Positions 53,298-61,444 of a DNA stretch of 64,000 nucleotides are shown piece by piece. Source of the DNA: Leptospiraceae bacterium (GTDB lineage Bacteria > Spirochaetota > Leptospiria > Leptospirales > Leptospiraceae); assembly GCA_024233865.1 (NCBI GenBank), contig JACKPA010000008.1, forward strand, positions 82,501 through 146,500, read 5' to 3'. The notes under the pieces are model-generated. The model was not told the DNA's origin and made no database searches. It was given only the letters and a program-made list of their open reading frames with translations. The position numbers were made by a program, and so were the translations under genes. Each line of letters starts with the position of its first letter. Position 1 is the first letter of the stretch.

Positions 53298-53519
53298 ATG
53301 ACTATTGTAGAAAAACTAAATGAAATAAGTAAACAACTACCAGAGAGATTTTTATTAGAATTATTGGATTTTGCTGAGTTTCTGAAACAAAAGGTTTATG
53401 TTGATGCTAAACCTATTAATTTGGGTGCAAAAATTCATCTTCGATTTAAAGATTTATATATGGATGAGTTATTTATTCCTCCAAGGCAACAGGTTCGCAA
53501 TCCTCCCAATTTCAGCTAA
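53298..53519 (+). CDS. DUF2281-family antitoxin-like protein
   Basis: A 73-residue protein. TIVEKLNEISKQLPERFL then LELLDFAEFLKQK is the DUF2281 signature (KL..LP.....E.LDFVEFLK), followed by a short tail ending NPPNFS. DUF2281 proteins are the usual antitoxin-like partners of PIN toxins. The stop (TAA) overlaps the next small frame (TAATG), as in an operon with a VapC, but that partner is truncated here. Confidence 0.75.
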   Translation: MTIVEKLNEISKQLPERFLLELLDFAEFLKQKVYVDAKPINLGAKIHLRFKDLYMDELFIPPRQQVRNPPNFS

Positions 53520-53677
53520 TGAATACATCGTTTTTATTGGACACTAACACTAAAAGAAATCGAACAATATTTTTTTGTTATTCAAAAAAACAGGTGAAAG
53601 GAGATTATATAGAAATTCCTACTATGAATTATGCTGTTCGAACAATTCTCGAAGGTTTTAAGACAACTGCTATATGA
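53519..53677 (+). pseudogene. Chimeric stump with a VapC-like start
   Basis: A 52-codon frame that overlaps DUF2281 (TAATG) and hsdS (ATGA). It begins MNTSFLLDTNT, the PIN-domain opening with its first catalytic Asp, and then changes to an unrelated KQVKGDYIEIPTMNYAVRTI sequence ending FKTTAI. The PIN domain was deleted to leave only ~11 residues joined to unknown material. Still, translation coupling across both overlaps means it may be expressed. Confidence 0.5.
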
Positions 53678-55104
53678 AAAAAGAGTTTATCATTTCAAAA
53701 AACGTTGATCCGAATAAGGTGTTTTTGGTGAAAAGAAGTGCCTTGGAAGGAAGGCTAGACCCGCTTTATTATTCTGTTGAAGTATTTGGAATTATAAAAA
53801 ATTCTAAATATGAGTTGAAAACCATTAAACAATGCTCGACTACTCTCAAATCTGGTTTTGGAGCTGGTAAAGACTATCAAGATGATGTCAGTGATGGAGT
53901 TATTCAAATTCGTCCTACCAATTTAGGCGAGAATGGAACTCTTAAATTTGATAGAAATGTTTTGTTGCCAAAAGAATTATTAGAAACTCACAGCAATTAT
54001 TTATTAGAAAAAGGCGATTTACTTTTTAATAATACCAATAGTCAAGAATTGGTTGGAAAGACTGTCTTTTTTAATTTGGATGGAAATTATTTTCATTCCA
54101 ATCACATAACTAAAATTAAGGTAAATAATAATATTATCTTACCGGAATATCTAGCTTTGATTTTAAATGTTTACCAAAGTAAAAAAATATTCTATAATAT
54201 TTGTACTAACTGGAACAACCAATCAGGTGTTGGCATAGAGCTTTTAAGTAAACTTAAAGTCCCAATTCCTAATTTAAAAACTCAGTCAAAAGTCATTGAA
54301 AAATTTAATTCTGCCTATTCCTCCAAACGCTCCAAAGAAGCTAAAGCAAAAGAGCTGTTAGAAAGCATAGATTCTTATCTTCTGAAAGAGCTGGGAATCA
54401 CATTGCCGCCCAAGTCGGAAGCGAAAAAGGTTTTCTATGTAAACTTCAAAGACATTCAAGGAAAGAGGTTTGATCCGTTTTATCACAAAGTAGAGTTTGA
54501 AGAATTGGAAAAGGCTTTGCAGAATGGGAAATATGAGGTTGTTAAGTTGAAAGAAAAATCAATTTTTCAATCTGGTTATGCCTTTAACTCTGATAGTTAT
54601 ATAGAAGAATCTGACTGTCATTTAGTAACTATAAAAAATATTTCTCAAAATGAGATTAATTTAAATAACTCAACTTATTTACCTGAAGAATTTTTTGAAA
54701 AGTATTCAAAATTTCAAATTAAAAATAATGACTTACTGATTGCTATGACTGGTGCGACAATAGGTAAAGTCGGATTGTATAATTCATATAAAAAAGCGTT
54801 GCTCAATCAGAGGGTAGGTATAATAAAATCAAATCATTTCAATGAACTATTTTTAATGTCTTTATTAAATATTCCAATATACCAAATCCTTATTTTAAGA
54901 AATTCTAATGGTGGAGCACAACCTAATATAAGCGAATTTGATATAATGAAAATTAAAATCCCGCTTCCGCCTTTGAAGGTACAGGCAAAAATCGCCGAAC
55001 ACATATCTGGTATTCGAGAGAGAGCCAGACAGCTCCAAAAGGAAGCGGAGGCAGAAATCGAAAAAGCAAAACTTGAAGTGGAAAAGATGATACTGGGTGA
55101 ATGA
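53674..55104 (+). CDS. hsdS: Type I restriction-modification specificity subunit
   Basis: A 476-residue protein with two target-recognition domains. Each has the pattern start (SALEGRLDPLYYSVEVF; QGKRFDPFYHKVEFEELE), central TRD (RPTNLGENGTLKFDRNVLLP; HLVTIKNISQNEINLN) and a conserved helix (SKLKVPIPNLKTQSKVIEKF; MKIKIPLPPLKVQAKIAEHI). It defines the DNA sequence modified or cut by the HsdM/HsdR complex. The gene looks intact, but hsdM is a stump and hsdR is missing locally, so it might serve as an orphan specificity subunit. Confidence 0.9.
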   Translation: MKKEFIISKNVDPNKVFLVKRSALEGRLDPLYYSVEVFGIIKNSKYELKTIKQCSTTLKSGFGAGKDYQDDVSDGVIQIRPTNLGENGTLKFDRNVLLPKELLETHSNYLLEKGDLLFNNTNSQELVGKTVFFNLDGNYFHSNHITKIKVNNNIILPEYLALILNVYQSKKIFYNICTNWNNQSGVGIELLSKLKVPIPNLKTQSKVIEKFNSAYSSKRSKEAKAKELLESIDSYLLKELGITLPPKSEAKKVFYVNFKDIQGKRFDPFYHKVEFEELEKALQNGKYEVVKLKEKSIFQSGYAFNSDSYIEESDCHLVTIKNISQNEINLNNSTYLPEEFFEKYSKFQIKNNDLLIAMTGATIGKVGLYNSYKKALLNQRVGIIKSNHFNELFLMSLLNIPIYQILILRNSNGGAQPNISEFDIMKIKIPLPPLKVQAKIAEHISGIRERARQLQKEAEAEIEKAKLEVEKMILGE

Positions 55105-55128
55105 AAAAAGTCAAACAAGGGTAATTAC

Positions 55129-55350
55129 ATGAAATCAGAAAAATTGTCAAATCTTCAATTGGAACTATTAAAAATGTTTAGCTATCAAATCAGTAATCAA
55201 CAATTACTTGATATAAAAAACATACTGGCTAAATACTTTGCGGAGCAAGCTACCAATGAAATGGATAAATTATGGGAAGAAAACAATTGGAATAGTAATA
55301 CAATGGAATCTTGGTCAAATGAGCATTTGAGAACACCATACAAACCATGA
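55129..55350 (+). CDS. Small antitoxin-like protein preceding a PIN-toxin start
   Basis: A 73-residue helical, acidic protein (SNLQLELLKMFSYQISNQQL, DIKNILAKYFAEQATNEMDKLWEE). Proteins of this type precede PIN-domain toxins in Bacteroidetes and related bacteria and are presumed antitoxins. AAGGG lies eight bases upstream. Its end overlaps the next frame by 4 bp (ATGA), and that frame starts like a VapC but is a chimera. Confidence 0.65.
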   Translation: MKSEKLSNLQLELLKMFSYQISNQQLLDIKNILAKYFAEQATNEMDKLWEENNWNSNTMESWSNEHLRTPYKP

Positions 55351-55583
55351 AAGTTGTTATAGATACAACTGGGACGGCAAAACATGATTCGGATTATGAT
55401 ATTTTCGTGGTGCATAGTAATCATTTAGACAGAAAGAAAATTAGTGAAATTATATGGGAAGTCGGATTTGAAAATGATATTCTGCTTATAGGTTCTTATA
55501 TTCCTGAAAAACTTTTTTCTGATACCAAAATCAAGCACAGCTTTTTTATTCAAAATGTAATGAATCAAGGTATACCGTTATGA
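55347..55583 (+). pseudogene. VapC start fused to a minimal-nucleotidyltransferase C-terminus
   Basis: A 78-codon frame. The first seven residues, MKVVIDT, are the PIN-toxin start; the remainder, TAKHDSDYDIFVVHSNHLD and then LIGSYIPEKLFSDTKIKHSFFIQNV, is the C-terminal two-thirds of an MNT-type nucleotidyltransferase. DSDYD is the metal-binding pair. The G-S motif before it is lost. It overlaps the HEPN frame by ATGA, the normal order of MNT-HEPN pairs. Deletion between two neighbouring systems is the simplest explanation. Confidence 0.7.
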
Positions 55584-55909
55584 ATATAGACGAGAGAAAA
55601 GATTTTATTTTATTTCGACTAAAAGAAGCGGAAGAATCATATAAAGACGCAGTTCTTCTTTTTCATAATAAAAGCTATCGTTCTTCAACCAATCGAGCCT
55701 ATTATTCAATGTTCTATGGAATACTCGCTTTAGTCAACATAACAGGAGTTTCCATATCTAAGCATACAGGTGTTATATCTTTTTTTGACAACAGTCATTG
55801 TATTTTTAAACGGTTAAATTTTCCAATTCTTTTTCTATGGCAGTGGCAATTTCAAGAGCTGCTTTGGAGCCTTTTTTATTACCATATTCTTTGCAAGCGT
55901 CTCGAATAG
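55580..55909 (+). pseudogene. Truncated HEPN-domain protein
   Basis: The first ~70 codons are a HEPN domain: LFRLKEAEESYKDAVLLF, YRSSTNRAYYSMFYGILALV and ISKHTGVISFFD. After about 55792 the reading enters the antisense of another small gene and loses homology, ending at 55909. The RxxxxH-type or helix IV end is missing. It was the partner of the MNT stump; the pair is a remnant of a MNT-HEPN (type VII-like) toxin-antitoxin module. Confidence 0.7.
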
Positions 55910-55979
55910 CTTTAATTTCTGCAAATGTCAAAGGTGCAAGTCCAAATTGATTCTCGGTCTTTAATTTTATAATTTTCAA
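55806..55979 (-). CDS. Small conserved-looking protein with TTG start
   Basis: A 57-residue frame starting LKIIKLKTENQFGLAPLTFA, then EIKAIRDACKEYGNKKGSKA and ending KELENLTV. GGAG lies eight bases before the TTG. Charge pattern and codon use are coding-like. The last 35 residues form a helix like those of small DNA-binding or antitoxin proteins. It overlaps the truncated HEPN frame in antisense and points toward it. No family recognised. Confidence 0.5.
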   Translation of the reverse strand: MKIIKLKTENQFGLAPLTFAEIKAIRDACKEYGNKKGSKAALEIATAIEKELENLTV

Positions 55980-56185
55980 TGTATATTCTCCAGAAGTTTA
56001 AACTTATACCATGTGTATATAATTGCAACCTATAATAAGCCCTATAATGCCAATCAAGGATTAAAATCCGCAGATCAAATAAGTATTTTTTATAGCGTCG
56101 AGACGTGTTTAAAAAATATTTTCATCGTTTTTGGATGAATATAATTATTTAGTGAATTTTTACGTGTGTTTTCAATTAGTGTCTA

Positions 56186-56392
56186 ATGAGTATGAAAAAA
56201 ATATCTTTAATACTACTTTTATTCTTATTGCTTTTCTGCTTACCCAATTTACCGGAATTACCAAATGAATTACCTGGAGAAAATAAACCGGATAAATATG
56301 AAAATTTATGTTGGGGGAGTATGCTTGTAGCTGGTAACTGCCATAGCTTTGCCAATAAGTATGGAATGATTTTAACCACAGATACACACTGA
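56186..56392 (+). pseudogene. Small lipoprotein-like gene cut by a MITE-like element
   Basis: MSMKKISLILLLFLLLFCLP is a lipoprotein-type signal with Cys, followed by PNLPELPNELPGENKPDK and LCWGSMLVAGNC. From 56342 the frame lies in element 2 copy B, whose bases supply the last 17 residues and the stop. The original gene length is unknown. An expressed short lipoprotein cannot be ruled out. Confidence 0.5.
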
Positions 56393-56624
56393 TTAACACG
56401 GATATGGGGAAGTATTGTTATTATAAAGTATATTTATGATAATTATAAATAAATGCGTATTATATGAAAATAGTTTTATAAAAATCCGTAAGGGATAAGT
56501 GCGAGATTCACTATATAAACTATTCAATTTTTTATTAATCAAAAAAATCAAACAGGAATTAAAAAATCGGTGCCCATCTGTGTAAATCTGTGGTGAATAA
56601 CAAAAAGATATGGGTAAGGATATG
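56342..56624 (+). mobile_element. MITE-like element 2, copy B, with 9-bp target duplication
   Basis: A 283-bp element almost identical to 42241-42523 in opposite orientation. GGTAACTGC occurs directly on both sides (56333-56341 and 56625-56633), a 9-bp target duplication. The ends are CATAGCTTTGCCAATAAG and, on the other strand, CATATCCTTACCCATATC. No coding capacity. The clean duplication shows recent transposition of this copy. Confidence 0.85.
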
Positions 56625-56633
56625 GGTAACTGC

Positions 56634-56953
56634 TGGGGTGTCAAGGGAATAGATTCTACTAATGTTTATTGTACTAATCTTTTAAATTTATGTTTTGCTA
56701 TATGCTCCAAATCCAAAAATACTAGCCATGGAATATGTGTTGGTTTTTGATTGGGGCACCACTTCGCTGACAGACTATAAAAGTCGACTTTCAAATTTGA
56801 CCATGGGTAAATAATATAAGAATTTTTTCTATAAAAGAGCAAAAGATACTAAGATTTATAAAATAAAACTCCCCTGATTGCCGAAAATTATATGAGAAGG
56901 GGTGAACACATAGCAAGGTCGAGTTAGGATTACATTACTAAAAGGAACAAACA
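56634..56953. other. Gap of about 320 bp upstream of the FlgM-like gene
   Basis: No gene is supported. The only recognisable item is the sigma-28-like promoter at 56859-56887. Short open frames here have no ribosome-binding site. Confidence 0.5.
56859..56887 (+). promoter_or_regulatory. Sigma-28 (FliA)-like promoter
   Basis: TAAA at 56859-56862 and GCCGAAAA at 56880-56887, 17 bp apart, compared with the consensus TAAA-N15-GCCGATAA. The -10 box matches at 7 of 8 positions; the spacing is two bases long. It lies 67 bp before the FlgM-like ATG. Confidence 0.45.
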
Positions 56954-57280
56954 ATGATTCAAAAAATTAGCAAATTATTTGCTGGCAATTATAATAACTC
57001 AAAACAAAATGTGGCATTTAAAAAAGATAAGCAGTCAGAAACTGACAATATTTTTATATCGGACGTTGCAAAACAATTGTCTGAAGTTCATAATATTACA
57101 AAATTAACCATGGATAGAATCAATGGAGGAGAGCTAAAAGCCGAGAAACTAAAAATAGTTAAAGCTAAATTAGAAAATAACGAATATGATGATCTATCCC
57201 CCGAAATTCTGAACAAAATAGCGGATAATATAACCAAGGTTTTTTTTGGAAATGAAAATAAGTACTTTGAAGACATATAG
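56954..57280 (+). CDS. FlgM-like anti-sigma-28 factor
   Basis: A 108-residue protein. After an unstructured, Lys/Gln-rich first half comes FISDVAKQLSEVH, then LTMDRINGGELKAEKLKIVK and LENNEYDDLSPEILNKIADNI, the arrangement of FlgM: sigma-28-binding helices with an R-x-x-x-I and an N-x-Y-x-(V/L) pattern. FlgM keeps FliA inactive until the flagellar hook is complete. A good AAAGGA precedes the ATG, and a sigma-28-like promoter is upstream. The family match is visual only. Confidence 0.5.
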   Translation: MIQKISKLFAGNYNNSKQNVAFKKDKQSETDNIFISDVAKQLSEVHNITKLTMDRINGGELKAEKLKIVKAKLENNEYDDLSPEILNKIADNITKVFFGNENKYFEDI

Positions 57281-57301
57281 GCATTTTTATTATTAAAAAA
57301 C

Positions 57302-58468
57302 ATGGTTGTATTAGCAGATTGGATTAATTTTTATTTTCCTACAAAAATTCATTTGGAAGTGGACTGTAGTTACAAAGTAGGGAATTACATAGGTGGCATT
57401 GGAAATCGGATTGTAGTTATCACGACTCAAAAAGAAATGCAAAATACCGGTGAGCTTTCGGTGGTTAAGTCGAGTATTGAAAAAAGTGCGGAGGGTGTCA
57501 TAATTTATGATGATATAGAGTCAGAAGCCACCTTAAAAGACCTGGATACGGCAGCACATTTTGCCCGCCAATCCCAAGCAAACTGTATAATTGCTTATGG
57601 TTCTTATGATTCCGTTAATGCTGCAAAATGCGTTTCTCTGCTGACAACCAATGATATGTTTGCTGACGAACTTATTATCGGTCACAAAGAAACGGTAAAT
57701 CCTCCCTTACCTCTTGTAATCATTCCAACAATGCCACTTATGGGCTTGGAATGTGCACCTTTTTGTACAATAGCTGACAACAGAGATAGGCAGAGAAGGT
57801 ATTTTTCTCACCCAGGTCTATTTCCAGAATTAGTTATTTCAGATGCTAAAATCGGTTTACACCTGACTTCTTCTGACATATCCAAAATTGCAATTTCGGT
57901 TTTGGCTGCATCAATTGATACATTGTTATCCAAATACGCAAATGAGTTAACCATTGCCACAACGGTTAGAGCAATAGAATTGGTTTATAAAAATATTTTG
58001 ATTTCCATTCGAGATACCAAAAACCTTGTTGCCAAACACGCCATTTTTTCAGCTAGTTTGCTTACCGGAATTTCTCAATCCATAGCATCCTTGGGATTGT
58101 GCTACGCGTTATCTTTGGCTACAATAAGTTTAACAAAATTGGACATATTCCAAGCAATGTCTATCCTTTTACCGCATGTATTGGAGTACAATTTAACGGC
58201 TTCTGCGGGAAAATATGTATTGATAGCCAGGGCTTTGGACGAAGATATTACAGACATTTCTGTGATTGAAGCTGCCATTCGTGCTGTGGAAGGAGTTCGT
58301 AAAATCTATAATGAGTTAAGAATTCCACAAAAACTATCCGAATACGAAGTAAAAAAGGCTGATCTCTCCAGTATTGCTTCTTTGGCTATTTCTTATCCTT
58401 TTTTAGAATCTTTACAAAGGGAATTACCCAAAAACGAGATTGAAACCATTTTAATTGCTGCCTATTAA
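57302..58468 (+). CDS. Iron-containing alcohol dehydrogenase-fold protein with lost metal ligands
   Basis: A 388-residue protein of the Fe-ADH/DHQ-synthase-like fold. YGSYDSVNAAK replaces the usual GGGSxxDxAK, and VIIPTMPLMGLECAPFCTI and PELVISDAKI correspond to the expected P-T-x-x-G-[ST] and D-P segments. In the region where the metal-binding Asp and three His should lie (AISVLAASIDTLLSKYAN and LGLCYALSLATISLTKL) the His residues are missing. LLPHVLEYNL is kept. It is thus probably inactive as a metal-dependent dehydrogenase or has a new role. It lies 22 bp after the FlgM-like gene and could be cotranscribed. Another possibility is a glycerol-1-phosphate-dehydrogenase-like protein. Confidence 0.75.
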   Translation: MVVLADWINFYFPTKIHLEVDCSYKVGNYIGGIGNRIVVITTQKEMQNTGELSVVKSSIEKSAEGVIIYDDIESEATLKDLDTAAHFARQSQANCIIAYGSYDSVNAAKCVSLLTTNDMFADELIIGHKETVNPPLPLVIIPTMPLMGLECAPFCTIADNRDRQRRYFSHPGLFPELVISDAKIGLHLTSSDISKIAISVLAASIDTLLSKYANELTIATTVRAIELVYKNILISIRDTKNLVAKHAIFSASLLTGISQSIASLGLCYALSLATISLTKLDIFQAMSILLPHVLEYNLTASAGKYVLIARALDEDITDISVIEAAIRAVEGVRKIYNELRIPQKLSEYEVKKADLSSIASLAISYPFLESLQRELPKNEIETILIAAY

Positions 58469-58549
58469 TTTTTTAATTTGATATTGGGCTTACTGGTTTG
58501 TCTCGAAAAGTTCGATAAACGTGTCTATAAAATTTGAGAGGATACACTT

Positions 58550-59293
58550 ATGAATGATAAAGAAGAAATTATTTTAACTGAAATAGACCCTTTAAAAGAT
58601 TCCTATCATGAATCGTTTATTGATCATCCTGCTCATGCTAAGCTACTACAGACAAAGCACACTGCATTACTCGTTATTGATGTGCAATATTTGGATGCAG
58701 CTGAAGGTTATGGTGTTTTTGCGGACGTAATTAATTCCGGCGTACCACCGGAAGCTCAAGAATATTATTTCACGAATTTAAAAAACATTGTCATACCGAA
58801 TATTCAAAAGTTACAGGCAACTTTTAGGAAATATGGGTTAGAAGTAATACATACCAGAATCCAATCTTTAACAAAAGATGGTAGGGATAGAAGCCCAGGT
58901 CATAAAAGATTGGGTTTACACGCACCTCCTGGGTCAAAAGAAGCAGAATTTATCCCTGAAATAGCCCCAAAGGGCGATGAAATCGTAATAAACAAAACCG
59001 CCAGCGGAGTTTTTACTTCTACCAATTTACTTTATATATTACGGAATATGGATATAAGTGGTCTATTTGTTACAGGAGTATATACGAATGAATGTGTTTC
59101 TACAACCGTTCGGGATGGGTGTGATCTGGGGTTTTTTGTCACCGTGATTGAAGACGGTTGTACTACTGTAACGCAACACCTACACGACAGCACATTGGAT
59201 ACGTTACGTGACAGGTATTGCCGAGTTATAAAAACAGAAGAAGCTATTAAAGAAATTGAGCAAATGGTTGCAGATAAAATAAGAAAAAACTAA
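58550..59293 (+). CDS. Isochorismatase-family cysteine hydrolase
   Basis: A 247-residue protein of the cysteine hydrolase superfamily. The triad residues are Asp in TALLVIDVQYLDAAEG, Lys in VINKTASGVF and Cys in VTGVYTNECVSTTVRDG. The extended N-terminus (residues 1-40) and the middle RSPGHKRLGLHAPP insertion suggest a biuret- or ureidoacrylate-hydrolase-like branch. Substrate unknown; family members split amides such as nicotinamide, biuret or ureidoacrylate. It lies 81 bp downstream of the Fe-ADH-fold gene. Confidence 0.9.
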   Translation: MNDKEEIILTEIDPLKDSYHESFIDHPAHAKLLQTKHTALLVIDVQYLDAAEGYGVFADVINSGVPPEAQEYYFTNLKNIVIPNIQKLQATFRKYGLEVIHTRIQSLTKDGRDRSPGHKRLGLHAPPGSKEAEFIPEIAPKGDEIVINKTASGVFTSTNLLYILRNMDISGLFVTGVYTNECVSTTVRDGCDLGFFVTVIEDGCTTVTQHLHDSTLDTLRDRYCRVIKTEEAIKEIEQMVADKIRKN

Positions 59294-59495
59294 CTAATAC
59301 CTAACATGAGTTCGATACAATTAAATCTTGTGTAGGGACGCACGACGCTACACTTTTGGATTACACAAATAAAAGAATAAATTTTTTTCTAAAAAAAGTC
59401 CTATCTAATCGGGAAAGACGATTTAATTTTTGTATATGATACATTTCATATAAAAACTAAAATCTCTCCAAGGATTTAAATAAAAGAGGTAAACA

Positions 59496-60908
59496 ATGAA
59501 TAATAAAAAGAGTATATTAATATTAAGTATTATTTTTTCATGTATATTATTTTCCATAAGTATAAGATCACAAGAAAATAAAACTCCAACACAGGAAAGT
59601 AATGCAGTAGATCAAAAAAAGAAGATTGATTCACATATCCAATCCGGAGAATACGAAAAGGCAATAACTCTTTTGAATAAGGTAATAAAAGAAGAGCCGG
59701 ATTACGTAGTAGGTCACAATCAACTTGGTTATTGTAATATGATGCTTAATAAGCCGGACGAGGCTTTAGAGCACTATCAAAAGTCAGATAGCATTTCTCC
59801 TAACCTCGATGCAAAAGCTGGAACACAATGGGCTTTACTAGTAAAAGGAAATACGAAAGATAGCTTAAAAGCAGGTGAGGAAGCTTTGAAAATGGACCCT
59901 AATAATTATTGGGTTAAAGAGCGAATTAAATTGGCGCAAAAAGGAGGAATATATCCGGTTTATTCTATTACACCACTCTATTCAGGTTACGAATTTAAAA
60001 AATCAAGCTTTAAAGGTGTTGGTTACAAAGCCGGACTCAACGTTGCTGCGACATTTAATTCTCGCTGGTCGGCAAGTTTGGGTTATTATCAAAGTCATAC
60101 AAACACTCTTGTTCCTAAGTATGGCTATATAATCTATATGAGAGACTCAAGCAACTATCAATACTTCCAATACTTTCAAACAACACAAGCTTATATCAAT
60201 TATTTTACAACAAACACCAATCTTCAGCAATTTGCTCAAGTTGCATCAACTAAAGACTATGATATGAAAGACTATACTTTAGGAACTTCCTATAGTCCTT
60301 CAGGTAAAGCTAGTTATTGGGTAAGTCTCCATTCCATAAGTAGCAATGACTCCTATACAAAAGGTGCTTATTCAGCCAATATCGGAGGAACATGGGGGAC
60401 AAAAAATAAATTTACGGCATCAGTTGGTGGAATATCTTTTCCAAAACATAAAGGAGGGCAGGCTTCTCTTTCGTATGCGTGGAATGTATGGAAAGGTCTG
60501 TGGTCAGATACAATGGTTATGGGACAGGCAATAGGTATACAAAAAACTAGCACAGAAATCTATAGCGTTACAAACTTCTTTAACACATATTATTTTACCA
60601 CATATTCCAATACGGAAACTGTTTCAAAATCCTATGGAGCAATAAAACAAACCTTCACCTATGCATTTAAATGGTTAAGCATTGGAGGTGGTGGAAGAGG
60701 TGGTAATGCAGGATATAATCCGATTTTTGGAAATAATCTAATATACAGTCCAACTCTTTTGAAAACCGGTTTGTTTGGTTTTGTAAATATTTATTATTTT
60801 TCAAGAGTAAATTTTAATGTATCTTATGCTTATGATAAATGGAGGAACTCCGAAGGTGAAAGTCCATATTCTAGAACTTGGAGTTTTTCTTTGACTGCTA
60901 GGTTTTAG
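59496..60908 (+). CDS. TPR-beta-barrel outer-membrane protein
   Basis: A 470-residue exported protein. The signal peptide (SILILSIIFSCILFSISIRSQ) precedes three TPR units (SGEYEKAITLLNKVIKEEPDY, GHNQLGYCNMMLNKPDEALEH and one further, residues ~45-155). The rest, rich in Tyr, Ser, Gly and Asn, alternates strands (SASLGYYQSHTNTLVP, YTLGTSYSPSGKASYWVSLH) and ends with a Phe-terminated strand, SFSLTARF, typical for BAM-dependent barrels. The TPRs should lie in the periplasm. Similar to YaiO-type proteins. AGAGG precedes the ATG. Confidence 0.8.
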   Translation: MNNKKSILILSIIFSCILFSISIRSQENKTPTQESNAVDQKKKIDSHIQSGEYEKAITLLNKVIKEEPDYVVGHNQLGYCNMMLNKPDEALEHYQKSDSISPNLDAKAGTQWALLVKGNTKDSLKAGEEALKMDPNNYWVKERIKLAQKGGIYPVYSITPLYSGYEFKKSSFKGVGYKAGLNVAATFNSRWSASLGYYQSHTNTLVPKYGYIIYMRDSSNYQYFQYFQTTQAYINYFTTNTNLQQFAQVASTKDYDMKDYTLGTSYSPSGKASYWVSLHSISSNDSYTKGAYSANIGGTWGTKNKFTASVGGISFPKHKGGQASLSYAWNVWKGLWSDTMVMGQAIGIQKTSTEIYSVTNFFNTYYFTTYSNTETVSKSYGAIKQTFTYAFKWLSIGGGGRGGNAGYNPIFGNNLIYSPTLLKTGLFGFVNIYYFSRVNFNVSYAYDKWRNSEGESPYSRTWSFSLTARF

Positions 60909-60966
60909 AAAAAAATATTCTTTTAACTTTTGTAAATGTTTGGCACAGTGTAAAAAAGGAAAAATA

Positions 60967-61350
60967 ATGGAATTAGTTAATCTACTTGTTGAAAAATTGG
61001 GAATTACGGAAAAGCAAGCCATTGGTGGAGCCGGTCTTGTATTAAAGCTTGCGAAAGAAAAAATGCCACCGGAAGATTTTAAAAAAGTTTCTGACATAGT
61101 ACCCGAAATAGACAAAATTTTAGAAGCAGCTCCGGAAGGGGGTTTAGTGTCTAGCGGACTGGGAATGTTAAACTCTTTTATAGGTGGCAACGCTTCCGGC
61201 TTGGGGAGTCTCGCCAGTATGGTTGAAGGTTTTTCCAAACTGGACTTGGACGCAGAAAAAGCGGGAAACTTCATACCGATTGTTCTGTCTTTTATCGAAG
61301 GCAAGGATGAAGGTGGAATAAAAAATCTCTTAGAAGATGTTTTTAAATAG
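60967..61350 (+). CDS. DUF2780-like protein
   Basis: A 127-residue acidic, Gly-rich helical protein. Strings such as GITEKQAIGGAGLVLKLAKE, APEGGLVSSGLGMLNSFIGG and FIPIVLSFIEGKDEGG fit the DUF2780/VcgC-like family. The ATG at 60967 has AAAAAGGA eight bases upstream, which decides against a longer reading from 60940. Role unknown. It sits 58 bp after the barrel gene. Confidence 0.75.
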   Translation: MELVNLLVEKLGITEKQAIGGAGLVLKLAKEKMPPEDFKKVSDIVPEIDKILEAAPEGGLVSSGLGMLNSFIGGNASGLGSLASMVEGFSKLDLDAEKAGNFIPIVLSFIEGKDEGGIKNLLEDVFK

Positions 61351-61351
61351 G

Positions 61352-61418
61352 GACATTTCGACTACGCTCAATGTCCGAAAAAGCATTCAAACGATCCCTG
61401 AGCGTAGTCGAAGGGAGC
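61352..61418. repeat. Dispersed palindromic repeat, copy 2 of 2
   Basis: TCGACTACGCTCA (61358-61370) is the exact reverse complement of TGAGCGTAGTCGA (61399-61411), flanked by GACATT...AATGTC and TCCCT...AGGGA pairs. It matches 43471-43540 in sequence and orientation. It occupies the gap between the DUF2780-like gene and pbpC and could fold in the mRNA. Confidence 0.75.
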
Positions 61419-61444
61419 GAAAGCTGGCTTTTTTCAAAACTTCT

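Noticed and set aside
61337..61444. N-terminal extension of pbpC through the palindromic repeat
   Set aside because: It encodes the repeat itself (SIQTIPERSRRE) and masks a clear signal peptide that starts at 61445.
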